Source of the DNA: Aureliella helgolandensis
GTDB lineage: Bacteria; Planctomycetota; Planctomycetia; Pirellulales; Pirellulaceae
Assembly: GCF_007752135.1 (NCBI RefSeq)
Contig: NZ_CP036298.1
Span: forward strand, 5,580,859 to 5,644,858
Direction: 5' to 3'
DNA length: 64,000 nucleotides
Shown: piece after piece, positions 45,452 through 54,278 of the stretch
Layout of the letters: each line of letters starts with the position of its first letter
Position numbering within the stretch: the first letter of the stretch is position 1
Translations under genes and position numbers: made by a program
Notes under the pieces: model-generated
What the model saw: the letters and a program-made list of their open reading frames with translations, nothing else
Told to the model about the DNA's origin: nothing
The model's database searches: none

Positions 45452-47700
45452 TTCATATCACCTCTACTGAACCCAGTCTCAACAACGCCCACTCTCCCAC
45501 TCTCCATGTCTCCTTGTCTTCCCATCTCCCTCACCAACTCCCCACAGCGAAGCATCTCATCACCCCAGTAAGGGTTCGCAAGCTCGCCGCCCGGTTGCAT
45601 CCAATCACCGCCACCGCCGGGAACCATCGGACAGTAATAGTGGGTGAGTGCTTGAGCAGACTTGGGTCCCCTAGCCGCTACGGCTGCTCGGAGCAGGGCG
45701 TGGCTCACACCTCGGTATGCCTCGCGGGCTGTTTCGAGTGATCCATCCATTCGAACTGCCGACCTTCGGGCATTGGCGATCTGCTTTTGCGCCACATCAG
45801 GAACTTCAGCTGACATTTCCAAGTTGGACAAAGAATCCAACATTGTGTTGAGCGCGACTGGCGGAGGAGCTAAATCGGCAGCCAGCGCACATTGAATTTC
45901 AAAGTAGGCGTCATAGGCTCGATCAAATTCTTGTCCTGCCGTACCGGCGAGCATCACGGGACTAATTTCTGGCAGTTCCAGCGGTCCTGGCGCGTAGCTC
46001 GGTGCTTTGCTTGGGTCCATTAGTGATGGGTTGCCCGCAAGTTGCATTTGCGAGTCAATCAAGAAGTTGCCACCTGTGGCGACTGTCTCACCAGCGGCCA
46101 AGCCTTCGATAATGACGGCTTCGAAATCATTCATTGGTCCAACATGCACACGACGAATTTCAAACCGTCCCGGTTCCGTTTCGACGTAGATCACTCCGTT
46201 GTCGCCGTTCAACAACACGGAATCACGCGGTACCGTGACAACCTGTTGCTGAGGCTGCGGCTCGAGGGTATATCCGAGTTGCACAGTCGAAACTAGGTCC
46301 ATGCCGCATAGCGGGCACTTTCCCGGTTCATCCCGAATGACTTGCGGATGCATGGGGCTGATGTATTTGCCGGACAACGCTGGATCGTAAACAAGTGTGC
46401 CAGGAATCGCGGGAACAGAGATCCTGGCGGTTGCATAGTCGCCTGGTCGAAGCTTTCCATCGAAATTCATCACTTCGACCCGAACGCGAACTGTTCGAGT
46501 TGTTTTATTGACCGTAGGATCAATGAACGCAACACGCCCCGTAAAGACCTCTCCCGGCAACGACTGAATTTCAGCCTCGACTTGCTGGCCGAAACGAACA
46601 TGGGCTGCGTCATCTGGGAATAGGTCGAGCATCATCCACACCGATGTTAGATCGGCGATTTGAAGGAGCTTCTGCCCGGTCTTAACATAATCACCCTCGA
46701 CGGCTGACTTCTCAATAACCGTTCCACTCTGAGGTGACTTTATACGGATGCGAGATTCGGGTTTACGGCTCGTGCTTAGCGACTCGAGCTGATCTTTGGT
46801 CATGCCCAGCTCACTAAGATTCTCTCGAGCCATCTCGCGCAGATCGCTGTTGCCGACGCTGAAGCGACTCGAGGAATTGCTTTCCAAGCTGGTAACAAAT
46901 TCAGTTTGAGCAGTGTAGAGCTGCGGGCTGTAAATCAGCGCCAGATCGTCTCCCTCATTAACTTGCACGCCGACATAGTTGGCGTACATCACATCAAGCC
47001 TTCCGTCGACGTACGCTGAAATCGTAGACAGACGACTCTCGTCAAAATCAATGGAACCAATCGTGCGGATGGTTCGCGTCATGTCGCCCATTTTGGACAG
47101 GGCTGTTTGGATACCGACCAAGCGTCGAGCCGCTGCTTCGATCGTGACTGAGATTCCGTCGCCGCCGCCGCCTCCAGTTGCCTCGACCAGTTCCATCGCA
47201 CAAACCGGGCAGCGCCCTGGTTCTGTCGACGGTGGTGTACACATCATCGGACAGATGTAGCGTTTGTCTTCGTCACCGGCAGAGTCGCCCTCGTTCTGGG
47301 GCGAAACATTGCCACCGGAAAAACCGCCCGCAGTGATCCACGCCGTGCGTTGAGCGACGCCGACCATCGCCAACAGAATTGCTCCAACGCCGACGACCAT
47401 CGCCGATTTCAGTGCGAAATGGAGCAACCAGGACCAACCGCCAAGTCGTGATTCGGCGACTACCGAAGAGACTGGTACGGGCTGGTTAGTACCTGCATTT
47501 TCATTGGTTGAAGTTGCGTCTGCTGCAGGCGAAGAATTCGTTTGCGGCGATGTCTGGGATTCTATTTTTGATTTCTTCACTTGGTCTTCCTCCATGGTCG
47601 CGCCAGCTGGCACGGTAGCCTGCTGCTCATCGGCACCGGCTAAATTGCTGCTAGGGTGTTCAATGGGTTTGTCGTCTGGTTTCATTTCCGTATCTCGCAT
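45448..47700 (-). CDS. cusB: RND adaptor with two heavy-metal-binding domains (system 1)
   Basis: 750 residues if ATG 47700 is used (ATG 47685 is possible). A long polar N-terminus, one membrane segment (about 98-115), HMBD 1 (148-172: YICPMMCTPP to CPVCAMEL), the HlyD-like core with lipoyl/barrel pieces (RLSTISAYVDGRLDVMYANY; RIKSPQSGTVIEKSAVEGD), HMBD 2 (445-467: YISPMHPQ to CPLCGMDL), then a C-terminal helical part with another Cys site (THYYCPMVPG). It links CusA and TolC and can bind metal itself. The C-terminal tail is coded by octamer repeats, a sign of the neighbouring cassette insertion. Confidence 0.93.
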   Translation of the reverse strand: MRDTEMKPDDKPIEHPSSNLAGADEQQATVPAGATMEEDQVKKSKIESQTSPQTNSSPAADATSTNENAGTNQPVPVSSVVAESRLGGWSWLLHFALKSAMVVGVGAILLAMVGVAQRTAWITAGGFSGGNVSPQNEGDSAGDEDKRYICPMMCTPPSTEPGRCPVCAMELVEATGGGGGDGISVTIEAAARRLVGIQTALSKMGDMTRTIRTIGSIDFDESRLSTISAYVDGRLDVMYANYVGVQVNEGDDLALIYSPQLYTAQTEFVTSLESNSSSRFSVGNSDLREMARENLSELGMTKDQLESLSTSRKPESRIRIKSPQSGTVIEKSAVEGDYVKTGQKLLQIADLTSVWMMLDLFPDDAAHVRFGQQVEAEIQSLPGEVFTGRVAFIDPTVNKTTRTVRVRVEVMNFDGKLRPGDYATARISVPAIPGTLVYDPALSGKYISPMHPQVIRDEPGKCPLCGMDLVSTVQLGYTLEPQPQQQVVTVPRDSVLLNGDNGVIYVETEPGRFEIRRVHVGPMNDFEAVIIEGLAAGETVATGGNFLIDSQMQLAGNPSLMDPSKAPSYAPGPLELPEISPVMLAGTAGQEFDRAYDAYFEIQCALAADLAPPPVALNTMLDSLSNLEMSAEVPDVAQKQIANARRSAVRMDGSLETAREAYRGVSHALLRAAVAARGPKSAQALTHYYCPMVPGGGGDWMQPGGELANPYWGDEMLRCGELVREMGRQGDMESGRVGVVETGFSRGDMK
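45489..45533. repeat. Octamer array in the 3' end of the adaptor gene
   Basis: On the minus strand the pattern reads GGAGACAT, GGAGAGTG, GGAGAGTG. The array codes the last residues of the adaptor and flanks the IVP gene on its upstream side. Same unit as at 44927 and 50345. Confidence 0.65.
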
Positions 47701-47988
47701 TTGAATTCGTTCGGTCCCTGGGCAATATGCATCGACGCAAACGCACTGTGATGGCGGAACGTCAAGCGACAGTTTCAGGGAGAACCGGAATCTAGCAGGT
47801 CGCTGCCTCCACAAATTCTCTCGGTCAACAAACTACGCTGTTGGCGTAGCGTGATGCTGCTTGAGATTGGCGGAGGTTAGTAACTCAGCCCAATTACCAG
47901 CGCGCAAGCATCACTGGCTGCGTTGCTGAAAAAAGGCGAAGGAAGATGGGGGCATGCGATAAATGCGCAGCGCTCCCTGGGGAAGGCG
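47701..47988. other. Leader between the Cys-rich gene and cusB
   Basis: 288 bases, no gene. It holds CTACGC/GCGTAG arms at 47833-47849. It may carry a separate promoter for cusB. Confidence 0.35.
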
Positions 47989-48597
47989 CTACAATCGCCA
48001 GACGCAGAGTTCGATCTGCGCGAAGTGCAAGATCGCAGATGGAGGACCACTATCAAAGGCAGGGACCCTCGGTAGCTGTTGTTTCGGTTCAGCTATATCG
48101 CTGGATGCAAAGCCCAGCGAGACGAGATCACGCACTTCGTTGGCGGGAGAACGCGGAGCAGGAGCGTAGGGAACCTCAGGCGCATGAAGGCAGCGACAGC
48201 CGGAAACCATCAGTGGACTATTCGCAGTAGTCGCTAGCTGATCGTCGGAACACCGCAATGGAGAACCGTCAGCCAGTGGCTCATTGGCCATCTCCGTATC
48301 CGCAAATGGATCAACCTCGGATGTCGACTCAATGCCCTGCTCAGTAGCGGAGCCATGTCCGCAGCAACTAGCGCTTTCCTCATTGGATTCCTCAACGGAA
48401 CCGACATCAGAATGCCCACTGCAACAACCGCAGCGTCCAGCGGGAGACTCAACCTCACAGCTGCCGCATCCTTGGCAGGTGAACGGCGAACTGCAATCGC
48501 CAGAACATGCCTTTTGAAGCGCACGCACCATCGTCGGCTGAATCGTTATCGAAACGATTAGTAAAAGATTGACGGCAATGCGAATTAAGCGGGCCAT
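47989..48597 (-). CDS. Cys-rich exported protein, first gene of system 1
   Basis: 202 residues. Signal peptide (IRIAVNLLLIVSITIQ). The mature N-terminal part has many Cys in close pairs (CSGDCSSPFTCQGCGSC, GRCGCCSGH, SCCGHG), likely metal-binding. The later part has an unpaired GCRCLH and is otherwise Ser/Pro-rich. No known family. It is upstream of cusB on the same strand and divergent from tolC-2; a CsoR box sits in between. Comparable small Cys/His-rich genes head the other two RND systems here (52139, 61535), which suggests a planctomycete-type periplasmic metal buffer. Confidence 0.72.
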   Translation of the reverse strand: MARLIRIAVNLLLIVSITIQPTMVRALQKACSGDCSSPFTCQGCGSCEVESPAGRCGCCSGHSDVGSVEESNEESASCCGHGSATEQGIESTSEVDPFADTEMANEPLADGSPLRCSDDQLATTANSPLMVSGCRCLHAPEVPYAPAPRSPANEVRDLVSLGFASSDIAEPKQQLPRVPAFDSGPPSAILHFAQIELCVWRL

Positions 48598-48637
48598 GAG
48601 AATTGTGTGGAAGTTTCCCTTAAATCGTTCCGATGAT

Positions 48638-48654
48638 ATACCCCGAGATGGTAT
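48638..48654. promoter_or_regulatory. CsoR-like operator in the cys-rich / tolC-2 divergon
   Basis: ATACCCCGAGATGGTAT matches RTACC-N7-GGTAY and lies 41 bases before the Cys-rich gene and 96 before tolC-2. It can control both directions and so puts RND system 1 under CsoR. Confidence 0.68.
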
Positions 48655-48749
48655 ATGGAGTATATCGGAAATTCTGCCAATTGGTACAAGTCCAATTTGC
48701 CAAAACGGCGTGATTGCCGTTTCAATTGTAGTTTGCGGAGCGGATTAGT

Positions 48750-50336
48750 ATGAGAACTCAGTCAACGGACGAGCGTGTTTCTAACCGGAAACGGCGATTT
48801 TTTCTCGCTCTTCTGGCTGGTTTCTCAACGAGCGGATGTGCGACTTCGCCTGAACCAAGACCGTCGGCATTCTCGCAGACTGCCCCCTTACCCCAGAGCG
48901 CAGTCGCCGGTAACGAGACTAAGCCGCCCAATGTAAGCCAAACCCAGCCCCCCCAGTTGTCTTCAACTATTCTGACCATTGCCTACAACGAGGGCTTGGT
49001 TTCGGCAGCGCCGCAACCAGTATTCGTTCAGGATGCCGAGGAAGCCGAGGGGGGCAAGCCATCTGATAGCGAGTCGATTGAGGAAACGGCCCAGCCAGAG
49101 GTGGTTCGACCACCGAACTCGAACTCCGTCTCTGCAACCGGAACGCAGCAGCCTGCCCAATACTTTGTGTCAGTCGCAATGGCCGGGCATCCGAAGCTTC
49201 GAGCCGCGCGACAACGAGTCGCTGCGGCCACGAACGTAGCGCCGCAAGTCAGTGCGTTACCTGATCCAATGTTCAATAACACCTTCTGGCCGATGCAAAA
49301 TCAAGCGTTGCAAACTGCCGGTGGTCGAGTCGGCCATCAGTTTGGCTTATCGCAAGGCGTTCCATGGCCAGAGAAGCTCAGGACGAAGGCAGCTATTGCG
49401 AATCGCGAAGTACAGATGGCACAAGCTGAGGTAGATCGCATCGAGCGCGAGATCACCGAAGCAGTTCGCCTTGCATACTATGAAGTATGGTTCACAACGC
49501 GTGCCATTGCCATCATTCAAGAGACTCGTGAATTGGTTGACGATCTAACGCAAGTTGCAGAAGCCCGCTACAAGAGCGGCGGAAGTCAGCAAGATGTTCT
49601 GCGAGCACAGTTGGAAGCAGATCGACTCGACGATCAAATTGTGACACTCCGCAAGCAAAAGGAACAGGCGCAAGCCGACCTTGCCGCGCTGGTCCAACAG
49701 CCGGTTTCATTGATCCCAGAAGCGAGCGAAGAGCTTGGCCTAACCAATGTTCCCGAGCGGCTCGATGGATTATTGGTCCTTGCCGAGCAATGTAGTCCCG
49801 AGCTACGAGCGATTGCGTGGGAAATCCAAAGGGACCGTCAAAAGCAGAAATTGGCCTGCCTCCAGAAATACCCTGACCTTCAAGTCGGCTTGAACTACGC
49901 AATCATTAGCGATGACAGCAACGCGATTAGCCCAGTAGCGAATGGTCATGACAACATCAGTTTCACCGTCGGGACAACATTGCCCATTTGGCGCGAAAAA
50001 ATCAACGCGGGGATCCGTGAGGCGGCACATCGCACCACCAGCTCGACAGAGCGACTGGAAGCTGAGCGAGATGCGATACAAGGCAAGCTACGCCGTTTGA
50101 TGGCGCAGGCCGACGCGCTCGTCCAGCAGCAAGACATCTACAAGAAGCGCATCATTCCGCGCACAGAAGACACCCTTAAACTGTCTATTGCAGATTACCG
50201 AGGCAAACGAACCGATTTTTTCACACTGATCGAAACGTATCGCGATCTACTCATGTTTGAAACTCAAATGGCACGTTTTGAAGCCACACTTGCAGGCACC
50301 GTGGCACAGATCGAACGTACTGTTGGTTGCCCCTGA
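48750..50336 (+). CDS. cusC: TolC-family outer-membrane lipoprotein (CusC-like, system 1)
   Basis: 528 residues. Lipobox TSGC near residue 30 (LAGFSTSGCATSP) indicates a lipid anchor, as in CusC. A long polar spacer to about 135 precedes the OEP fold, which starts at FVSVAMAGHPKLRAARQRVA and repeats from about 350 (QCSPELRAIAWEIQRDRQKQ). Coiled-coil helices with ITEAVRLAYYEVWFTTRAIA. It lies divergent from system 1 under a shared CsoR box, so it is the most likely partner of the CusBA pair. Ends in a strong hairpin built from octamer repeats. Confidence 0.92.
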   Translation: MRTQSTDERVSNRKRRFFLALLAGFSTSGCATSPEPRPSAFSQTAPLPQSAVAGNETKPPNVSQTQPPQLSSTILTIAYNEGLVSAAPQPVFVQDAEEAEGGKPSDSESIEETAQPEVVRPPNSNSVSATGTQQPAQYFVSVAMAGHPKLRAARQRVAAATNVAPQVSALPDPMFNNTFWPMQNQALQTAGGRVGHQFGLSQGVPWPEKLRTKAAIANREVQMAQAEVDRIEREITEAVRLAYYEVWFTTRAIAIIQETRELVDDLTQVAEARYKSGGSQQDVLRAQLEADRLDDQIVTLRKQKEQAQADLAALVQQPVSLIPEASEELGLTNVPERLDGLLVLAEQCSPELRAIAWEIQRDRQKQKLACLQKYPDLQVGLNYAIISDDSNAISPVANGHDNISFTVGTTLPIWREKINAGIREAAHRTTSSTERLEAERDAIQGKLRRLMAQADALVQQQDIYKKRIIPRTEDTLKLSIADYRGKRTDFFTLIETYRDLLMFETQMARFEATLAGTVAQIERTVGCP

Positions 50337-50344
50337 AAAGAGAG

Positions 50345-50397
50345 AGAGTCTGGGAGCAGGGGAGTCTGGGAGAGAGGGAACTTGCACTCCCAGACTC
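50345..50397. terminator. Bidirectional terminator built from octamer repeats
   Basis: Five octamers (AGAGTCTG, GGAGCAGG, GGAGTCTG, GGAGAGAG, GGAACTTG) at 50345-50384; GAGTCTGGGAG (50362-50372) pairs perfectly with CTCCCAGACTC (50387-50397), loop 14. It stands between the convergent tolC-2 and sigma genes, so it can stop both. Confidence 0.6.
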
Positions 50398-50404
50398 TCC
50401 CCCT

Positions 50405-50998
50405 CTACTCCCAATAAAGCCTCGTCAACTGCTGGCGAAGTTCTTTTCGAGCACGGTTCAGTCGTGAACCAACTGTGCCCTCGGGAATTCCCATTGATTC
50501 GGCAATATCTCTATACGACAAACCTTGTTGTTCTTTGAGCAGAAAGACAACTCGTAATTCGGGTTCGAGACGTTCAAGAGCTGTCTGAACTAGTTGCGAT
50601 TCCTCGCTCCTGACGAGACGATCGTCATCGACTGTTACTGGATCCAAGACGTACGGTGTAGTGGTCTGCCTCTTTTGCTTTCTCAAGTACTGCAAGGCTT
50701 CATTGGTTGCAAGTCGAAACAGCCACGTTTCCAGTCTTGATTGCCCGCTGAATTGGTCAAGTTTGCGAAACATCTGTAGGAAGACTTGTTGCGTCAGGTC
50801 GTCGGCATCTTGGCGTCCGACCATCCGAACCATCAATCCATAGACGCGACTTTTGCATTGCTCATAGATCGCTTGCATGGCAGCGTTATCTCCCGCAACG
50901 CATGACGCTACCAAGCGATCCGTAGTATGAGCATTTGGTAACTCGCTTGCTGGCTGAACGGACGCACTGTCATGGTCGAAATGATTCAAGGTGTCCAT
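50405..50998 (-). CDS. ECF sigma factor
   Basis: 197 residues. Region 2: DRLVASCVAGDNAAMQAIYE, QDADDLTQQVFLQMFRKLDQF, SRLETWLFRLATNEALQYLR. Region 4: LEPELRVVFLLKEQQGLSYR, DIAESMGIPEGTVGSRLNRAR. Regions 1 and 3 missing, as in ECF sigmas of the RpoE kind. No anti-sigma gene next to it, so control may be transcriptional or by a distant partner. Its place inside the copper island suggests that it drives part of the envelope response. Confidence 0.95.
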   Translation of the reverse strand: MDTLNHFDHDSASVQPASELPNAHTTDRLVASCVAGDNAAMQAIYEQCKSRVYGLMVRMVGRQDADDLTQQVFLQMFRKLDQFSGQSRLETWLFRLATNEALQYLRKQKRQTTTPYVLDPVTVDDDRLVRSEESQLVQTALERLEPELRVVFLLKEQQGLSYRDIAESMGIPEGTVGSRLNRARKELRQQLTRLYWE

Positions 50999-51286
50999 GC
51001 TCCTGCTTTATCGAACAGGTCACACCACGCCCTGAATTGAACTCCCCAACGATCATTCATTGAACGAAACGCGGAATTATCTGGGTTTAAAGTGAAGGAT
51101 GCAGAACTGTGGAGCATCAAAAGCGGAAAACCCGTGCAACTAGGGACGCGGTCGGTATCGGAGGTGTTGCTTCAAATGAAAGTGCATATCCCAGCCAATA
51201 AACGGGCGAGTTTGCGAGCGAACAAAAAAGCAAAATGACAATCCGAACGAGCGATTATGTCGTTGGTCTAATGCGACAATCGTACC
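50999..51286. other. Promoter region of the sigma gene, no gene
   Basis: 288 bases before the copper box. It contains the sigma-gene upstream region; no clear -35 AAC element was identified. Confidence 0.35.
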
Positions 51287-51303
51287 ATACCCGTGTGGGG
51301 TAC
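51287..51303. promoter_or_regulatory. CsoR-like operator before a decayed gene
   Basis: ATACCCGTGTGGGGTAC, the best-matched of the four RTACC-N7-GGTAY sites. No intact gene follows within 800 bases; a CPV-type remnant at 51710 is the probable former target. Confidence 0.62.
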
Positions 51304-51709
51304 CAAAGGGCGTTCAGGCGGAATGTGCTCTAGTTCGAAAGAGGGGAGGCCAAAATTGAATCATGCCTCGTCAATTGCTGGCTAGCAATGTCTCAATTTC
51401 GGTTACGTCGCGCAGACCGATAATGGTTATGCGCCCACTTCCACGCTCCCAAGAAACGGACTGCGTGCAATTGAAGCTCACCTGCTGTAGATGCTGCTTG
51501 CTGCGCCTGAGATCACAAATAATAGCCAAAGCCGGTCACCGAATCGTCTGGCGTCGCAGGGGACCTCAAGTGAATGAGTTACGCTGAGGACGACCTGTGT
51601 TTTGAGAAAACCGATGGGCCAAAACAGAATCTGTTTTGGCCTTTCGCGTTTCATAACATCACTCAACACCACCTAAAGGACTCGGGGAAATTATATTGAG
51701 CATAACCGG
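51304..51709. other. Non-coding stretch between operator and remnant
   Basis: 406 bases with only short shadow frames. It may contain the eroded N-terminal part of the pseudogene, but no signal peptide is recognisable. Confidence 0.35.
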
Positions 51710-51859
51710 TGCCCTGTGACGGGCGAGCCATTGGACTCGATGGGAGGTGCAATCCCAGTGACGGTTCAAGGACAAACTCTTTATGTTTGCTGCTAGGTCT
51801 GTGTAAAGAAAGTCAAGGGCGATCCTGATAGGTACCTTGCCATTGCACCCTCGGAGTGA
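51710..51859 (+). pseudogene. Remnant of a CPV / CC-x-GC repeat gene with an internal TAG
   Basis: The plus-strand frame from 51710 reads CPVTGEPLDSMGGAIP, VTVQGQTLYVCC, then TAG (51794-51796), then VCVKKVKGDPDRYL, ending TGA 51857-51859. This matches one repeat of the protein at 39912-41279 residue by residue (CPVMDEPLG-x-MG, IFLCCKGC, KK, AEPAKYL). The Lys codon AAG has become TAG. The rest of the gene is not found upstream in frame. It is a decayed copy, near a still-recognisable CsoR box. Confidence 0.7.
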
Positions 51860-52138
51860 TCGTCTGCTCGTTTAGTTGTGCTGTTGGCCATGTGCAAGCG
51901 TCAATTGCATTTCGCTTGCTTGGTTGGCCCACTACCATTGTTGGTGGTTGGGATCGCAACTGTTGCTTTTCCCAGCGAGCACCTTCTTTTTGCTAGCAGG
52001 AAGCAGCCCTACGATTCTGTTATTCGACCCAAATTTTGGGATATAGGCACAAGAACGAACTAGACTGCGGCCTAGGAGGAGACTGTAGTGATGTGGTATA
52101 CTTAACTAACCAATCCAAACACTTGGGCTTTTCGGTTA

Positions 52139-52657
52139 ATGCGAAAACTAGTTTCACTTCTACTAATTCCTCTGGCCGTGCTGGGGCAATGCTTGCCTCA
52201 TTCGCATGCGGGAGTCGGTGCGCATGCACCGGACGACCATTCATCACGTCCTCATATTCACTTGTCCGGTGGACATCAGCATGATTCGCTTGATGATGAT
52301 CATCACCAGACGGAGCATCACCATGATGGTCGAAGCGATGAGGAGCAGGGACATCACCGCACCGATTTTGGTGATGCTAACCTTGAGGTCCCACAGTGGG
52401 TACAGCCGAGCGTTGCGCCGTGTTCAGATTTTGCGGTTCCAACTGATCATGATTCCGATGCGATCTACTTTGCGGATCCATCGTGTGCGGTCAAGCTAGC
52501 TGATTCTATTCCGTACAATGATTTAATGGATTTCGGCTGGGGCAGGAGCACCCCGTTTGTATTGGGCAATGCTGGTATTCGTAATAGGATCAGCCATCCG
52601 CCTGATCGGTATGCTTCGCTTCCGATCTTTCTAACTGTCAGCTCGCTGCTGCTTTGA
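52139..52657 (+). CDS. His-rich exported protein, first gene of system 2
   Basis: 172 residues. Signal peptide (KLVSLLLIPLAVLGQCLPHS). Residues 25-75 are very rich in His and Asp (HIHLSGGHQHDSLDDDHHQ, then EHHHDGRSDEEQGHH), a strong metal-binding sponge. The later part is plain, with two Cys (APCSDF, PSCAVKL) and a hydrophobic end (LPIFLTVSSLLL). It is followed by the adaptor gene about 150 bases on. Probably a periplasmic Zn/Cu/Co/Ni buffer; the His bias rather than Cys suggests divalent metals. No family recognised. Confidence 0.7.
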   Translation: MRKLVSLLLIPLAVLGQCLPHSHAGVGAHAPDDHSSRPHIHLSGGHQHDSLDDDHHQTEHHHDGRSDEEQGHHRTDFGDANLEVPQWVQPSVAPCSDFAVPTDHDSDAIYFADPSCAVKLADSIPYNDLMDFGWGRSTPFVLGNAGIRNRISHPPDRYASLPIFLTVSSLLL

Positions 52658-52811
52658 GCAGTAGCCTTCTCACCTTTCGTTCGGGCTAGTCCGTTCGACT
52701 TCTTTGGTGACATTTTCGCTTTCGAGCTAAATTCCAATCCATTATTCGGACCTACGCGCACGCGCTGAAGGCCGTTCTTGTCGTAGCAACTCATTAATAA
52801 ATGACCCTGAT

Positions 52812-54233
52812 ATGAAACGCATTGTAGCGCTAATGAAATCACTTGTTGGCCCGGCCATCGTGGTCGGTGTGGTGGTCGCGATTTGGTTTTTTCGCGACCG
52901 CTTGTTCCAAACGGATGATCCGTCCACCAAGGCCACAGCCGACGCCCAGACTCCGCCGGAGAAGCAGACCGTTCTGGAGATCAGTCCCCAGGCGAGGAAA
53001 AACTTAAGCCTCGCCTCCAAGCCAGCGAAACCTCAGGAATACTGGCGAACCGTGTTAATTCCGGGTGAAATCGCCGATCGGCCGGGTCTGTCTGATCGGG
53101 GAGTCACGTCACCAGCGGTTGGCATAGTGACTGCGATACATGCATTTCCTGGAGACACGATTCGGCCGGGTGAAGCCGTATTCTCACTACGACTTTTCAG
53201 TGAATATCTCCAGAGCACGCAGACCCAGCTGTTCAAAGCGACGCAAGAAACAGCAATCGTCAATGCCGAGATTGGACGGTTGTCGGGACTCACGCAGAGT
53301 GGGGCGGTCTCACGAAGCCGGATCATCGATTTGGAGAGTGAACTGAAGCGGCAGAACGCACTTATTCAATCATCTCGGCAAGATCTGCTGACCAGAGGAT
53401 TGATGCCACAACAAGTAGAAGAAGTCGCACAGGGCAACTTTGTGACCACGGTCGAAGTCACGGCCCCGCCACTAAAATCGCCGCCGTTGGATGTGACTCG
53501 CGATGGGTTTACACCGGCACAAACAGTCAGTCTCATTTCAGGTGACGAAGCCTCAAGTGGATTCGCCTACGAGGTGCAGGATTTGTCCGTCGAACTAGGG
53601 CAGCAGGTGCAAGCGGGGCAACTGCTCGCGCAACTTTCCAATCATCAGTCGCTGTATGTCGTTGGCCATGCCTTTAAACGTGAAGCTCCGTTTCTTGAGC
53701 AAGCAGCTCAGGCGCAGTGGCCCATCAGCATCGAGTTTGCTGAGGATGCCGAGGTGAATTGGCCCCAGCTTGAGCAGACTTTTATGATTCGTCATCTGTC
53801 GAACGCTATCGACGTCGAAAGCCGGACATTTGACTTTTTCATACCACTTACAAATCAATCTCGAACCTATGAGCAGCTCGACCAGACTTTCCTCGTCTGG
53901 CGTTTCCGGCCTGGGCAACGAACGCGGCTCCATGTACCGGTTGAGAGGTATGACAACGTATTTGTCCTGCCAGCCGCGGCCGTAGTCCGCGAGGGACCCG
54001 AAGCCTACGTATTCCGACAAAACGGTGACCTGTTCAAACAATTGCCCGTGCACGTTCTACACGAAGACCGGCTGTCCGTTGTGATTGCCAACGACGGCAG
54101 CATAGCTGCTGGATCGTATTTGGCGCAAAACGCGGCCGCTTCGCTCAATCGTGTTCTGAAGGCACAAACAGCCAGCGGTGAGCAGCCCGGTTTACATGTC
54201 CACCCCGATGGTACCACCCACGCCGCTCATTGA
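52812..54233 (+). CDS. RND adaptor (system 2)
   Basis: 473 residues. Single membrane segment at about 10-28 (LVGPAIVVGVVVAIWFF). HlyD/CusB-type core with the first barrel and lipoyl halves (VTSPAVGIVTAIHAFPGDT; IRPGEAVFSLRLFSEYL), hairpin helices to about 200, the second lipoyl half (VEVTAPPLKSPPLDVTRDG) and QDLSVELGQQVQAGQLLAQL, then beta-barrel. No HMBD domains, unlike system 1. The C-terminus is His-containing (GLHVHPDGTTHAAH). Its stop codon lies within a heptamer repeat array at 54231. Confidence 0.9.
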   Translation: MKRIVALMKSLVGPAIVVGVVVAIWFFRDRLFQTDDPSTKATADAQTPPEKQTVLEISPQARKNLSLASKPAKPQEYWRTVLIPGEIADRPGLSDRGVTSPAVGIVTAIHAFPGDTIRPGEAVFSLRLFSEYLQSTQTQLFKATQETAIVNAEIGRLSGLTQSGAVSRSRIIDLESELKRQNALIQSSRQDLLTRGLMPQQVEEVAQGNFVTTVEVTAPPLKSPPLDVTRDGFTPAQTVSLISGDEASSGFAYEVQDLSVELGQQVQAGQLLAQLSNHQSLYVVGHAFKREAPFLEQAAQAQWPISIEFAEDAEVNWPQLEQTFMIRHLSNAIDVESRTFDFFIPLTNQSRTYEQLDQTFLVWRFRPGQRTRLHVPVERYDNVFVLPAAAVVREGPEAYVFRQNGDLFKQLPVHVLHEDRLSVVIANDGSIAAGSYLAQNAAASLNRVLKAQTASGEQPGLHVHPDGTTHAAH

Positions 54234-54265
54234 TTGAAGATTGCAGATTGAAGACTGAAGATTAG
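54231..54265. repeat. Heptamer array, consensus AGATTGA
   Basis: TGATTGA, AGATTGC, AGATTGA, AGACTGA, AGATTAG in phase. It starts with the stop codon of the adaptor and ends 13 bases before the ATG of the frameshifted IVP gene. It marks the upstream edge of the IVP cassette. Confidence 0.7.
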
Positions 54266-54278
54266 GAGAGGAGTCACG

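Noticed and set aside
44927-50384. CRISPR array
   Set aside because: The repeats are contiguous 7-8-mers without unique spacers, and no cas gene is present.
51794-51796. TAG read as pyrrolysine in the CPV repeat
   Set aside because: No pyl genes seen, the position is a Lys in intact repeats, and the rest of the gene is missing; a plain pseudogene is simpler.
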